The notes under the pieces were generated by a model. The model was given only the letters and a program-made list of their open reading frames with translations, did no database searches and was not told where the DNA came from. Positions 10,008-17,422 of a stretch of 64,000 nucleotides of DNA are shown here, piece after piece (position 1 is the first letter of the stretch; each line of letters starts with the position of its first letter). The translations under genes were made by a program, and so were the position numbers. The stretch is from Actinomycetota bacterium (GTDB taxonomy: Bacteria > Actinomycetota > Actinomycetes > Actinomycetales > Dermatophilaceae), in the NCBI GenBank assembly GCA_020161815.1, contig JAIUOP010000005.1, positions 62,001 to 126,000 on the forward strand, written 5' to 3'.

Positions 10008-10268
10008 TCACTTCCCATAGTGGTAGCGACAGGCCGCAATGCGGACTTCGTGCTCCATGGCCTTGTAGACCAGTCGATGCTCATCCGAGATGCGGCGGGA
10101 CCAGTAGCCGGCGAAGTCGTGCTTCAGCGGTTCAGGCTTACCGATTCCTTCGTTGCCGTTGCGGACGATGTCCTGGATGAGCAGGTTGATCCGCCTGAGG
10201 GTTTTGCGGTCTTGGGTTTGCCACCACAGGTAGTCCTCCCAAGCGTTGGCGTCCCACACCAGGCGCAT
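10008..10268 (-). CDS. yoeB: Toxin YoeB (ribosome-dependent mRNA interferase)
   Basis: 86-residue toxin of the RelE/YoeB family, which cleaves mRNA in the ribosomal A site when free of antitoxin. The sequence follows the family closely: WEDYLWWQTQD, INLLIQDI, KPEPLKHDFAGYWSRRI, DEHRLVY and the terminal ACRYHYGK, retaining the catalytic Glu, Arg and His positions. It is the second gene of a minus-strand pair and starts 3 bases after the antitoxin stop, consistent with a coupled operon. Confidence 0.93.
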   Translation of the reverse strand: MRLVWDANAWEDYLWWQTQDRKTLRRINLLIQDIVRNGNEGIGKPEPLKHDFAGYWSRRISDEHRLVYKAMEHEVRIAACRYHYGK

Positions 10269-10271
10269 TGG

Positions 10272-10529
10272 TCAGTCGGCGTGGAGCAACTCGTGGGACT
10301 CGCCCGCGCCGCTCTCCAGACGCTCCATCGCATCCAGGAGGCGCCGAGCGTTGGCCGGTGAACGCATCAGGTATGCCGTCTCACGCAAGGACTCGAAGTC
10401 GGCAAGGGACACGATGACCACGGGCTCGTGGCCGGCCCGGGTGATCACGACTTCCTCCCGGTTGTCGATCACCGAGTCGAGCACCTCCGCGTAACGAGCG
10501 CGAGAGTCGGTGTAGCTCATGGTCTTCAT
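10272..10529 (-). CDS. yefM: Antitoxin YefM (Phd/YefM family)
   Basis: 85-residue antitoxin that binds and neutralises YoeB and represses its own promoter. The N-terminal DNA-binding half reads SYTDSRARYAEVLDSVIDNR and EEVVITRAGHEPVVIVSL, typical of Phd/YefM; the C-terminal half is the toxin-binding tail. The start is ATG 10529 (MKTMSYTD) because AGGAGGAG lies 6 bases upstream; a second ATG three codons later (10520) is possible. A TGTACA palindrome just upstream is the likely operator. Confidence 0.92.
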   Translation of the reverse strand: MKTMSYTDSRARYAEVLDSVIDNREEVVITRAGHEPVVIVSLADFESLRETAYLMRSPANARRLLDAMERLESGAGESHELLHAD

Positions 10530-10539
10530 ACCTACTCCT

Positions 10540-10549
10540 CCTGTACAGG
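10540..10549. promoter_or_regulatory. Probable YefM operator (CCTGTACAGG)
   Basis: A perfect 10-base palindrome with a TGTACA core lies 11-20 bases before the yefM start and touches its ribosome binding site. The yefM-yoeB operator in E. coli is built on TGTACA-containing palindromes, so this is the expected autoregulatory site. The position suggests the bound complex would block leader formation or translation initiation. Confidence 0.6.
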
Positions 10550-10633
10550 AAAGCGTACGGGGCGTGTCGATGGGATGCAAGGACGCAGCCGTGCTCGAGC
10601 GGACTCGACACCAGGCGGCACCGGATAAGTTGA

Positions 10634-10657
10634 GTCCATAGCGTTGGTGTACGACGA
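10634..10657 (+). repeat. Left terminal inverted repeat of the IS256-family element
   Basis: Pairs with 12039-12062 over 24 positions with mismatches at 10639, 10640, 10642 and 10655. The shared core is CGTTGGTGTACG, with AGTCC at the outer end. Confidence 0.8.
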
Positions 10658-10749
10658 CACCGGTGGCCGTGTCCTTCGTGACGCAGGCGCGGTCACCGCG
10701 TGATCCTTTCGAGTGAACCTCTCACAGCACTCTCGAATGGAGCATCGCG

Positions 10750-12015
10750 ATGACCGCGACCCTCAGTATCGACCCTGATGTGTTCTTGGACGAGCAGCTG
10801 GCGCAGGCCAGCCCGGACTTGATGCGGGAGCTGTTGTCCACGTTCGTGAACGCGCTGCTCTCTGCGCAGGCGGACAGCGTGTGCGGGGCCGAGTACGGCA
10901 CCCGCTCGAGCGATCGGGTGAACTCCCGCAACGGTTACCGGCACCGGGACCTGGCCACCCGCGCCGGCACCATCGATGTGGCCATCCCCAAGCTGCGGGA
11001 GGGCACGTTCTTCCCCGACTGGCTGCTCGAGCGGCACCGCCGTGCTGAGGCAGCGTTAACCACGGTGGTAGCCACCTGTTACCTGCTCGGGGTCTCGACC
11101 CGCCGGATGGACAAGCTGGTCAAGACCCTGGGGATCACGGGCCTGTCGGAGTCCAAGGTGTCCGAGATGGCCAAAGACCTCGACGACCAGGTCACCGCGT
11201 TCCGCACCCGACCCTTGGATGAGGGCCCCTACACGTTCGTGGCCGCGGACGCGCTCACCATGAAAGTGCGTGAGGGCGGGCGGGTGATCAAGGGCGCGGT
11301 CATGGTCGCCACCGGCGTCAACGCCGACGGCTACCGCGAAGTCCTCGGCGTTCACTGCGCGACAACCGAATCCGGCGCCGGCTGGGTGGCGTTCTTCCGC
11401 GACCTGGTCGCCCGCTGCCTGACCGCTCAGGGCCCGGTCTGGCTCGTCACCTCCGACGCCCACACCGGCCTGGTCGACGCCATCGGCGCCACCTTGCCCG
11501 GCGTGGCGTGGCAGCGCTGCCGCACCCACTACGCCGCCAACCTCATGTCCGCCACCCCCAAGTCCCAGTGGGGCTGGGTCAAAGCCCTGCTCCACAGCGT
11601 GTATGACCAGCCCGACGCTGAGGCGGTCCATGCCCAGTTCGACCGCGTCCTGGACGGCCTGCGCGACAAGCTTCCCCACGTGGCCGAGCATCTCGACGAG
11701 GCCCGCGCGGATATCCTGGCGTTCACGGTCTTCCCGAAGGTGTTGCGGCGACAGATCTGGTCCAACCCCAATGAGCGCCTCAACCGCGAGATCCGACGCC
11801 GCACCGACGTCGTGGGCATCTTGCCCAACCGTGACGCCGTCATCCGCCTCGTCGGGGCCGTGCTGGCTGAGCAGCACGACGAATGGGCCGAACAACGCCG
11901 CTACCTCGGACTCGACGCCCTCAAGACCGCCCGAGCCGCCCTCACCAACCGAGCCGACGACCACCACGACGAGGAGGTGAACACGACACTGATCACCGCC
12001 GCGATCAGCCAGTAA
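10750..12015 (+). CDS. IS256-family transposase
   Basis: 421-residue DDE transposase. Features typical of mutator-type IS256 enzymes are present: RNGYRHRDLATRAG near the N-terminus, LGVSTRRMDKLVKTLGI, SKVSEMAKDLDDQV, the first catalytic Asp in FVAADALTMKV (~165), VTSDAHTGLVDAIGATLPG with the second Asp (~235), WQRCRTHYAANL, and the C-terminal IWSNPNERLNREIRRRTDVV with the catalytic Glu. Relative to the usual IWSNNPxERLN spelling one residue appears to be missing, which may or may not affect activity. It is full length and uninterrupted. Confidence 0.95.
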   Translation: MTATLSIDPDVFLDEQLAQASPDLMRELLSTFVNALLSAQADSVCGAEYGTRSSDRVNSRNGYRHRDLATRAGTIDVAIPKLREGTFFPDWLLERHRRAEAALTTVVATCYLLGVSTRRMDKLVKTLGITGLSESKVSEMAKDLDDQVTAFRTRPLDEGPYTFVAADALTMKVREGGRVIKGAVMVATGVNADGYREVLGVHCATTESGAGWVAFFRDLVARCLTAQGPVWLVTSDAHTGLVDAIGATLPGVAWQRCRTHYAANLMSATPKSQWGWVKALLHSVYDQPDAEAVHAQFDRVLDGLRDKLPHVAEHLDEARADILAFTVFPKVLRRQIWSNPNERLNREIRRRTDVVGILPNRDAVIRLVGAVLAEQHDEWAEQRRYLGLDALKTARAALTNRADDHHDEEVNTTLITAAISQ

Positions 12016-12038
12016 GCAAACGACCTCAAAGGGATCAC

Positions 12039-12062
12039 CGCCGTACACCAACGATCAGGACT
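12039..12062 (-). repeat. Right terminal inverted repeat of the IS256-family element
   Basis: Complement of the left repeat at 10634-10657 (20 of 24 positions). It lies 23 bases after the transposase stop and about 60 bases before the lipoprotein start. Confidence 0.8.
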
Positions 12063-12122
12063 TGACCGTCGCGCATGTCCAACCCTCTCTTCGACGAGCA
12101 CCCCAGTACCTAGAATCCATTG

Positions 12123-13898
12123 GTGCGCCGCCTCCTAGCCCTGCTTGTATTGGTTGCTCTTCTCGCAGGATGCGCGGGGGCTCCGCCCACGCCGAAGGCG
12201 GTCGGGGAGGTACGTGCGGGAGAGAGCAACTCCGTGACGTCGCCGGACGGCAAGGTTCGAGTCGAGATCCCCGGGGACGCGCTCGAGGGCGACGGAACCC
12301 TACGTATCGAAGCTATTTCCAATAGCGCAGGCGGTCAGGGCTGGTTGATCGAATTAGAGGGCACTCAACTCACGGGGACGGCGACGATCCGTTTCGCGAC
12401 GACTCCGTTGTTGCCGGGAGAGCCGATGCCGCTGGTGAGTTATGAGACCGCCAGCCGAGGCGGAGAGCGGCTCATCGCCGACGGTGTCGCAGTCGAAGGC
12501 AGCGAGATCGTTGTCCGTACCACCCACTTCTCCAACTGGTTTGTCGACCGGTGGAACGAACTCCTCGAGTGGGTGAAGAGGGATCTAGTTGAGCGCATGG
12601 ATGCGGCCATGAGCATCTCCAAGGATCGAGCCCCGAAGTGCGATGGTGAGCGGGAGGCTCGGGCTGCCGGCTACGCGGTCACCAGCGACAGCGGTAACAG
12701 GGTCTACTGGTGTTTCGGGCTTCAGGGCGGGAAACCCATCCTCAAGGTCGTCAATGCTCGCGGCTTCGGCGTGGCGGTCGAACGCTCTCCCGGCGTCACA
12801 GTGACCTATCGCGACGCCGACGACGCACTGGGGATCATCGCGAAACTTGTGACGCTTGCGCCAAGCGAGGCAGGTAACCGGGTGGAGTTGCTGGCGTCAG
12901 GCAACCGAGCCGAGTTCGGCTTCGCCGGCGCGGCGACCACGGTCGGAGTCAGGATCAGCCCCGATCCGGGCGGCTACCTACTCTCGGCGTTGCAGTACGG
13001 CCTGAGCACCTACCTGACCATCGTTGGCAAGATCCCCGGCGCTGGCGACCTCAAGTCCGCTGATCGGCTCGCGGCTGCACTCCAAGGATCTCAGTGCTTG
13101 AGCTCGTTCACCTCAATGGCCACGACGTCTCTGGATACCGCGCAGCAAGTCACACAATTCTTTTCCCAAGCCTTGGCTATGTCATTCGACTGCATCGCGC
13201 TGGGTGCCAAGGAGCTCGTGGCCGGGCCGGTCGGTTTGGTCGTCGAGGGAGTGATGTGGATCCTCAGCGGATTGAAGACGGCTTCGGATGGCATAGTGGC
13301 CGCTCTCGACACGGCCTTTGACTTCGACGGCTACCAGATCGTCGTCTCATCTTCTGGTTCAGCAGCCCCAGACATCGTCAAGGCCGGCGTCTGTGGCGCA
13401 GATGCGTTCGAGACCGGGCGCGTCGACTTCCAGCATCTCACCTGGGGGAGATCCACGTTGCTGACCTGCGAGACGAAGCCGCAAGCACGGGTTGGGGCTG
13501 CTGTCTTCGACTCAAGAGGAACCTTGAAGTGGAAGATGTCGCGCGAGGGGTACGTATTCAAGGTTGCCTCCCCTGGTACCGACGCCAGCAAGAACCTCTT
13601 CATCATGTACAACCCCGGCCGGTACGACGGAGTCGAAGTCCTCGCGCCTGTCCCAGACGGCATCGAGACTTACTACGGATGGGATATGCCGATCGAGGAT
13701 AGGCAGCGCACCGGAGGGATCCCCGAGACAGATCCCCTCCATCTCAGCGGCTACTACGCGAACCTGCTGGGTCCGGGCGCGGATGGCCTGTACCGAATCG
13801 AACAGTTCAACAACGACTGCACACCGTCCTGCGCCGAAGGCACGACCACTTCACGCGTCTACGTATGGAACGGAAGCGACTACGAGCCAGCCCAGTAG
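12123..13898 (+). CDS. Large predicted lipoprotein of unknown function
   Basis: 591-residue protein starting VRRLLALLVLVALLAGCAG: a short positive n-region, a hydrophobic core and a lipobox (LLAGC), so it should be lipid-anchored outside the membrane. The following segment (SVTSPDGKVRVEIPGDALEGDG) resembles the beta-rich ZU5-like start of many bacterial surface proteins. Paired cysteines further on (for example WCFGL, GVCGAD and the CTPSC cluster near the end) suggest extracytoplasmic disulphides, and a hydrophobic helical stretch occurs around residues 335-390. I do not recognise the rest. GTG 12123 is chosen; a TTG one codon earlier is possible. Codon use (more A/T at third positions) differs from backbone genes and suggests transfer with the adjacent IS. 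Confidence 0.75.
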   Translation: MRRLLALLVLVALLAGCAGAPPTPKAVGEVRAGESNSVTSPDGKVRVEIPGDALEGDGTLRIEAISNSAGGQGWLIELEGTQLTGTATIRFATTPLLPGEPMPLVSYETASRGGERLIADGVAVEGSEIVVRTTHFSNWFVDRWNELLEWVKRDLVERMDAAMSISKDRAPKCDGEREARAAGYAVTSDSGNRVYWCFGLQGGKPILKVVNARGFGVAVERSPGVTVTYRDADDALGIIAKLVTLAPSEAGNRVELLASGNRAEFGFAGAATTVGVRISPDPGGYLLSALQYGLSTYLTIVGKIPGAGDLKSADRLAAALQGSQCLSSFTSMATTSLDTAQQVTQFFSQALAMSFDCIALGAKELVAGPVGLVVEGVMWILSGLKTASDGIVAALDTAFDFDGYQIVVSSSGSAAPDIVKAGVCGADAFETGRVDFQHLTWGRSTLLTCETKPQARVGAAVFDSRGTLKWKMSREGYVFKVASPGTDASKNLFIMYNPGRYDGVEVLAPVPDGIETYYGWDMPIEDRQRTGGIPETDPLHLSGYYANLLGPGADGLYRIEQFNNDCTPSCAEGTTTSRVYVWNGSDYEPAQ

Positions 13899-14058
13899 GG
13901 CGCACGAGTTGGTGCCTCATACAGCCCTCGAGCGTCGGCACGAGGCGACGACACTGCCTTTGTCGGCGCCCCCGGCGGACTGGTCTCCGCTGGACGCAGG
14001 CGAATCTTTGAATGAGGACGACTGACCTCCGGCACCTCGAGCACTGGCGAGATTTTGC

Positions 14059-14244
14059 TCAGCGGCCCGCCTGGCGGTCGATGGCGCCGTGCTGGGCATA
14101 GAGTGCCACCCAGTCGAAGCCGCTCGCCCCCAGCCGCCGGGCGAGGTCGACGTCGCTGCCGAGCAGCCACAGACCGTTGGAGTCCGGCCCGATGGCCGGA
14201 GGGAGGGTGGCGTCGCCGGGCGTCGTCGCGGAGCCGTACGCCAC
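14059..14244 (-). pseudogene. N-terminal stub of an HpcH/HpaI-type aldolase
   Basis: A 61-codon frame reads GLWLLGSDVDLARRLGASGF, then DWVALYAQHGAIDRQ, before an early stop. This matches the first strand and active-site approach of HpcH/HpaI aldolases (GLW...A...G.DW...D.EHG). Family members are about 250 residues, so roughly three quarters is missing, and the usual Asp in the DxEHG-like motif is Tyr. It lies directly downstream of the acyltransferase gene on the same strand. Most likely a decaying remnant at an insertion boundary; a chance frame cannot be excluded. Confidence 0.45.
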
Positions 14245-14245
14245 T

Positions 14246-16168
14246 TCAGGGTATGGGCAGCTCCGGCAACTCGGGCACGACGCCCGTATGCCGTGTGCTC
14301 AGCTCCGCGAGGGCGGTCCGGATGGTCTTGGCGAACAGGTGTTGACCCACGCGCGAGGGGTGGATGCCGTCCGGCTGGAGCTGTCCAGAGGTGCCGGCGA
14401 GGGCCCCGTCCCAGTCGGCGATGACGACGTTGTCGTGCGAGGCGGCGACGCTGCGCAGCACGGCGTTGTCCTCGGCCGCGCGGGCGAAGCCGCCGTGCTC
14501 GGTGACGAGGACGACCATGCGCTGAGGCCCGAGCACGCCGATGATCGACTCGATCGCGGCCGCGTCGACGCCGGCGTTGGTGCCGAAGGCGAGGACCACG
14601 GCACGGCGGTTGCCCGCACCCTTGGCTTGCACAGCCGCGAGGCCGTCACTCCAGCGGCGGTTCGACTTCCCGTCGAGGCGGATGCCCGGGAAGTAGTAGC
14701 GCAGCGCCGGGTAGCTCCCGACGAGCATGGAGTCGCCGTAGGCATCGACCTGGTCCCCGCCGGGCATCGCGAACACCGTCGCGAGCTCGGCCTTGGTGGG
14801 CGGGGTCATCGGGATGGCGGGCGCCGGAGCGGCCTCGGTGCCTTCTGCTGCGACGGCAGGCACGACCGTCGAGCCCTGGTCGGCGCCGACGGTCGCGGAC
14901 TGGCCGGTCGAGGCCGACGTGCCGTCCGCGCTGTTGGCCGCGAGCATCGTCTGCGTGCTCGACTGCTGCGGGGCGGTCGCCACCGCCGTCCCGTACGCGA
15001 GCGCGGCGACCACCGCGCCGGCCGTCACCAGGCGTAGGCCACGCGGGGTCAGGCCGGCGAGTCGGGCCTGCAGCGCGAGGATCGACCCTCGCAGTCCACG
15101 CCGGCGGACCGGGAGCTCGACCCAGCGGTAGCTCGCCGCCGCCAGCCCGAGGGTTGCGAAGATGCACAGCACCCGCGAGGCCAGGAAGCCGACGCCGCCG
15201 GGCGCCACCGGCCACAGGGCGCCACCGACGAGGATCACCGGCCAGTGCCACAGGTAGATGCCGTAGGACCGTTCTCCGACCCACACCACGGGAGCCGTCT
15301 CCGCGAGCTCCCGAAGCCGACTCGGTGTCGAGACGACGGCGAGCACCAGCACGCTCGTCGCGAGCGCGGCCAACGGGATCCCGGCTCGGAAGGTGAAGGC
15401 GCTGTCCTCCCTGGCCAGCACCATCAGCGTGAGGAGCACCACCAGCGCCCACGCCGTCAGCGGCCGACGGAGGTGACCCCAGGCCCGGGTGCGGGTCCAC
15501 GCCCGGTGGGGCGCGGCATACGCAAAGGCAAGGGCGGCGCCGAGCATGAGGCCGACGAGGTGGGTGTCGGTGCCGTAGTAGACGCGCGTCGGAGCGGCGG
15601 GGTCGAGCAGGAGGGCCATGAGCAGCGCAGAGCCGAGGCCGAGGGTCAGTGGGACGAGGGCGCGGCGACGGCGGCGCCGGACCACCCGCACGAGCACGAG
15701 GACCGCGAGCGGCCACACGAGGTAGAACTGCTCCTCGACGGCGAGCGACCACAGGTTCATCAGCAGCTGCGGGCTGGTCGCGTGGAAGTAGTTGCTCCCG
15801 GCGCCGATCTCGAGCCAGTTGGTCGAGAAGGTGAGCGCGCCGAGGGTCTGGCGGGCGATGCCGACCAGCAGGTCACCCTCGACGAGGCGGGCGGCGAGGG
15901 TGGAGCCGATGACGACGGGCAGCAGGGCCGGCAGCAGGCGGCGGGCCCGGCGCGTCCAGAACCCCCGCAGGTCGAGCCGGCCGGTGCGGGCGTGCTCGCG
16001 GACCAACAGGGTGGTGATGAGGAACCCGGAGATGACGAAGAAGACGTCGACCCCGAGGAACCCTCCGGGCAGCCAGCTGGCGCGGAGGTGGAAGACGAGG
16101 ACAGCGACCACGGCGAGCGCGCGCAGGCCGTCGAGGCCGTGCAGGCGGTCGGGTCGGTCGCTGGGCAT
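14246..16168 (-). CDS. Acyltransferase-3 membrane protein with C-terminal SGNH domain (OafA/YrhL type)
   Basis: 640-residue inner-membrane protein that probably O-acylates a surface polysaccharide or peptidoglycan. The N-terminal ~370 residues form about ten membrane segments with family motifs: HGLDGLRALAVVAVLVFHL (catalytic-type His), GGFLGVDVFFVISGFLIT, RRARRLLPAL and LWSLAVEEQFYLVWP. After a flexible Ala/Ser/Thr linker (~400-455) comes an SGNH-hydrolase-like domain with YGDSMLVGSYP (block I Ser) and QPDGIHPSRVG (block V Asp/His). The acceptor substrate cannot be read from sequence. It is part of the accessory block between mutM and acyP. Confidence 0.88.
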   Translation of the reverse strand: MPSDRPDRLHGLDGLRALAVVAVLVFHLRASWLPGGFLGVDVFFVISGFLITTLLVREHARTGRLDLRGFWTRRARRLLPALLPVVIGSTLAARLVEGDLLVGIARQTLGALTFSTNWLEIGAGSNYFHATSPQLLMNLWSLAVEEQFYLVWPLAVLVLVRVVRRRRRRALVPLTLGLGSALLMALLLDPAAPTRVYYGTDTHLVGLMLGAALAFAYAAPHRAWTRTRAWGHLRRPLTAWALVVLLTLMVLAREDSAFTFRAGIPLAALATSVLVLAVVSTPSRLRELAETAPVVWVGERSYGIYLWHWPVILVGGALWPVAPGGVGFLASRVLCIFATLGLAAASYRWVELPVRRRGLRGSILALQARLAGLTPRGLRLVTAGAVVAALAYGTAVATAPQQSSTQTMLAANSADGTSASTGQSATVGADQGSTVVPAVAAEGTEAAPAPAIPMTPPTKAELATVFAMPGGDQVDAYGDSMLVGSYPALRYYFPGIRLDGKSNRRWSDGLAAVQAKGAGNRRAVVLAFGTNAGVDAAAIESIIGVLGPQRMVVLVTEHGGFARAAEDNAVLRSVAASHDNVVIADWDGALAGTSGQLQPDGIHPSRVGQHLFAKTIRTALAELSTRHTGVVPELPELPIP

Positions 16169-16309
16169 GGGTCAAGGCTAGGAACGAGTGGGACTGGTGC
16201 TCCGAAAGACACGCACGAGACAGCCGTGATCCCAAGCGGGCAATGGGGCTCGTGTGGTTGATGGTGCCCATGAGGCCAATGCGGCCAATGAGACAGCCGG
16301 ATCGTCGGG

Positions 16310-16660
16310 TCAGTCCGCGAGGAAGGCGGCGACCCGGTCCTTGGGGCGGCCGATGATCGCACGGTCACCCTTGACGAGGACGGGCCGCTGCAGCAGGCGC
16401 GGGTGCGCCTGCAGCACCGCCACCACCTGGTCCTCGGTCTCGACGTCGGCGTCGGTGAGGCCCTGCTGCGCGAAGTAAGGGTCGCGGCGCACCAGGTCGG
16501 TCACCGGGTCCTCGAGCTTGGCGATCAACTCGCGCAGCTCCGCCTCGGTCAACGGCACCTTGAGGTAGTCGTGCACCTCGACCTCGACGCCCGCGTCCTC
16601 GGCGGTCTGGAGGGCGAAGCGCGAGGTGGAGCAGTTCTTGTTGTGCAGGATCGTCGTCAT
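16310..16660 (-). CDS. ArsC/Spx-family thioredoxin-fold protein (arsenate-reductase-like)
   Basis: 116-residue protein of the ArsC/YffB family. [17 protein letters not shown] has the active-site cysteine followed by the usual SR, and [19 protein letters not shown] near the C-terminus matches the RPI/RPxxV motif. ArsC enzymes reduce arsenate with glutathione or mycothiol. No arsR, arsB or acr3 lies nearby, so a role in arsenic resistance is uncertain. The start ATG 16660 gives the normal short N-terminus. Divergent from acyP. Confidence 0.82.
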   Translation of the reverse strand: MTTILHNKNCSTSRFALQTAEDAGVEVEVHDYLKVPLTEAELRELIAKLEDPVTDLVRRDPYFAQQGLTDADVETEDQVVAVLQAHPRLLQRPVLVKGDRAIIGRPKDRVAAFLAD

Positions 16661-16723
16661 CGATGCCTCCGGGAGGTCGCGGCCGGGCTTGCTCCCTCCA
16701 GCATGGACCACGAGAGTGGGGCC

Positions 16724-17056
16724 ATGGCACCCGAGGGCATCGACGAGGCAGCGGCGGCCATCGGGCAGCAACCGGTGCGGGTGACCGTCTTCGTCCGCGG
16801 CACCGTCCAGGGCGTCGGCTTCCGGTGGTGGACGCGCGCCCGGGCGCTCGAGCTAGGCCTCGTCGGCCACGCCCGCAACACCGACGACGGCCGCGTGGAA
16901 GTCGTGGCGCAGGGTCCGCGCCTGGCCGTCTCCTGCCTCGTCAGGCTCCTGGGCGAGCAGCCGTCGACGACGCGTCGCCCGGGCTGGGTCCAGACCGTCT
17001 CCAGCCCGCTCGAGGGGCCGGTGCGTCCGGACCTCAGCTCATTTCTCGAGCGCTGA
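16724..17056 (+). CDS. acyP: Acylphosphatase
   Basis: 110-residue small enzyme that hydrolyses acyl phosphates. The family core is clear: [19 protein letters not shown] with the catalytic Arg in the phosphate loop, then the conserved Asn in [18 protein letters not shown]. An ATG at 16703 could add seven residues; neither start has a strong ribosome binding site. An acylphosphatase just upstream of smc is a usual actinobacterial arrangement, so this marks the return to the backbone after the accessory block. Confidence 0.9.
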   Translation: MAPEGIDEAAAAIGQQPVRVTVFVRGTVQGVGFRWWTRARALELGLVGHARNTDDGRVEVVAQGPRLAVSCLVRLLGEQPSTTRRPGWVQTVSSPLEGPVRPDLSSFLER

Positions 17057-17071
17057 CCCCGTGTCCCTACG

Positions 17072-17368
17072 ATGGCCTGCGTGACCGAACCGATCGCCGA
17101 GCTCACCCGCCTGCGCGGCAGCATCGACAACATCGATGCCGCGCTCGTCCACCTGCTCGCCGAGCGCTTCAAGTGCACCCAGCAGGTCGGTCACCTCAAG
17201 GCCGAGGCCGGTATGCCGCCCGCTGACCTCGAGCGTGAGGCTCGCCAGATCGCCCGGTTGCGGGCCAAGGCCGACGAGGCCGGGCTCGATCCGCAGTTCG
17301 CCGAGAAGTTCCTGAACTTCATCATCGCCGAGGTGATCCACCACCACGAGGCCATCGCCAGCGAATAG
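17072..17368 (+). CDS. Chorismate mutase, AroQ class
   Basis: 98-residue all-helical protein. ITELTRLRGSIDNIDAALV-like spacing (here AELTRLRGSIDNIDAALVHL), LLAERF, QQVGHLKAEAGMPP and the C-terminal helix AEKFLNFIIAEVIHHHEAI match monofunctional AroQ chorismate mutases, which convert chorismate to prephenate for Phe/Tyr synthesis. The Arg and Lys positions of the active site are present. The start could be ATG 17072 or GTG 17081. In mycobacteria this class depends on a DAHP-synthase partner for full activity; that partner is not in the window. Confidence 0.88.
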   Translation: MACVTEPIAELTRLRGSIDNIDAALVHLLAERFKCTQQVGHLKAEAGMPPADLEREARQIARLRAKADEAGLDPQFAEKFLNFIIAEVIHHHEAIASE

Positions 17369-17422
17369 GCGCAGCACGCGGGTAGGGTTTGGCGAGCCCG
17401 CCCGAGAACTGCAAGGACCCAC

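Larger units (their letters stand above)
10634..12062. mobile_element. IS256-family insertion sequence, about 1.43 kb
   Basis: A single transposase gene is flanked by imperfect 24-base terminal inverted repeats (20 of 24 positions pair), both containing GTTGGTGTACG. Size and organisation match IS256. I see no target-site duplication outside the repeats, so the element may be old or the flanks rearranged. It lies between the yefM-yoeB promoter and the lipoprotein gene, inside the accessory block. Confidence 0.85.

Noticed and set aside
10624..12071. Target-site duplication flanking the IS256-family element
   Set aside because: The 8-9 bases outside the inverted repeats (GGATAAGTT and TGACCGTCG) do not match.
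16310..16660. Arsenic resistance operon
   Set aside because: Only the ArsC-like gene is present; there is no arsR, arsB or acr3, so an operon call is not supported.
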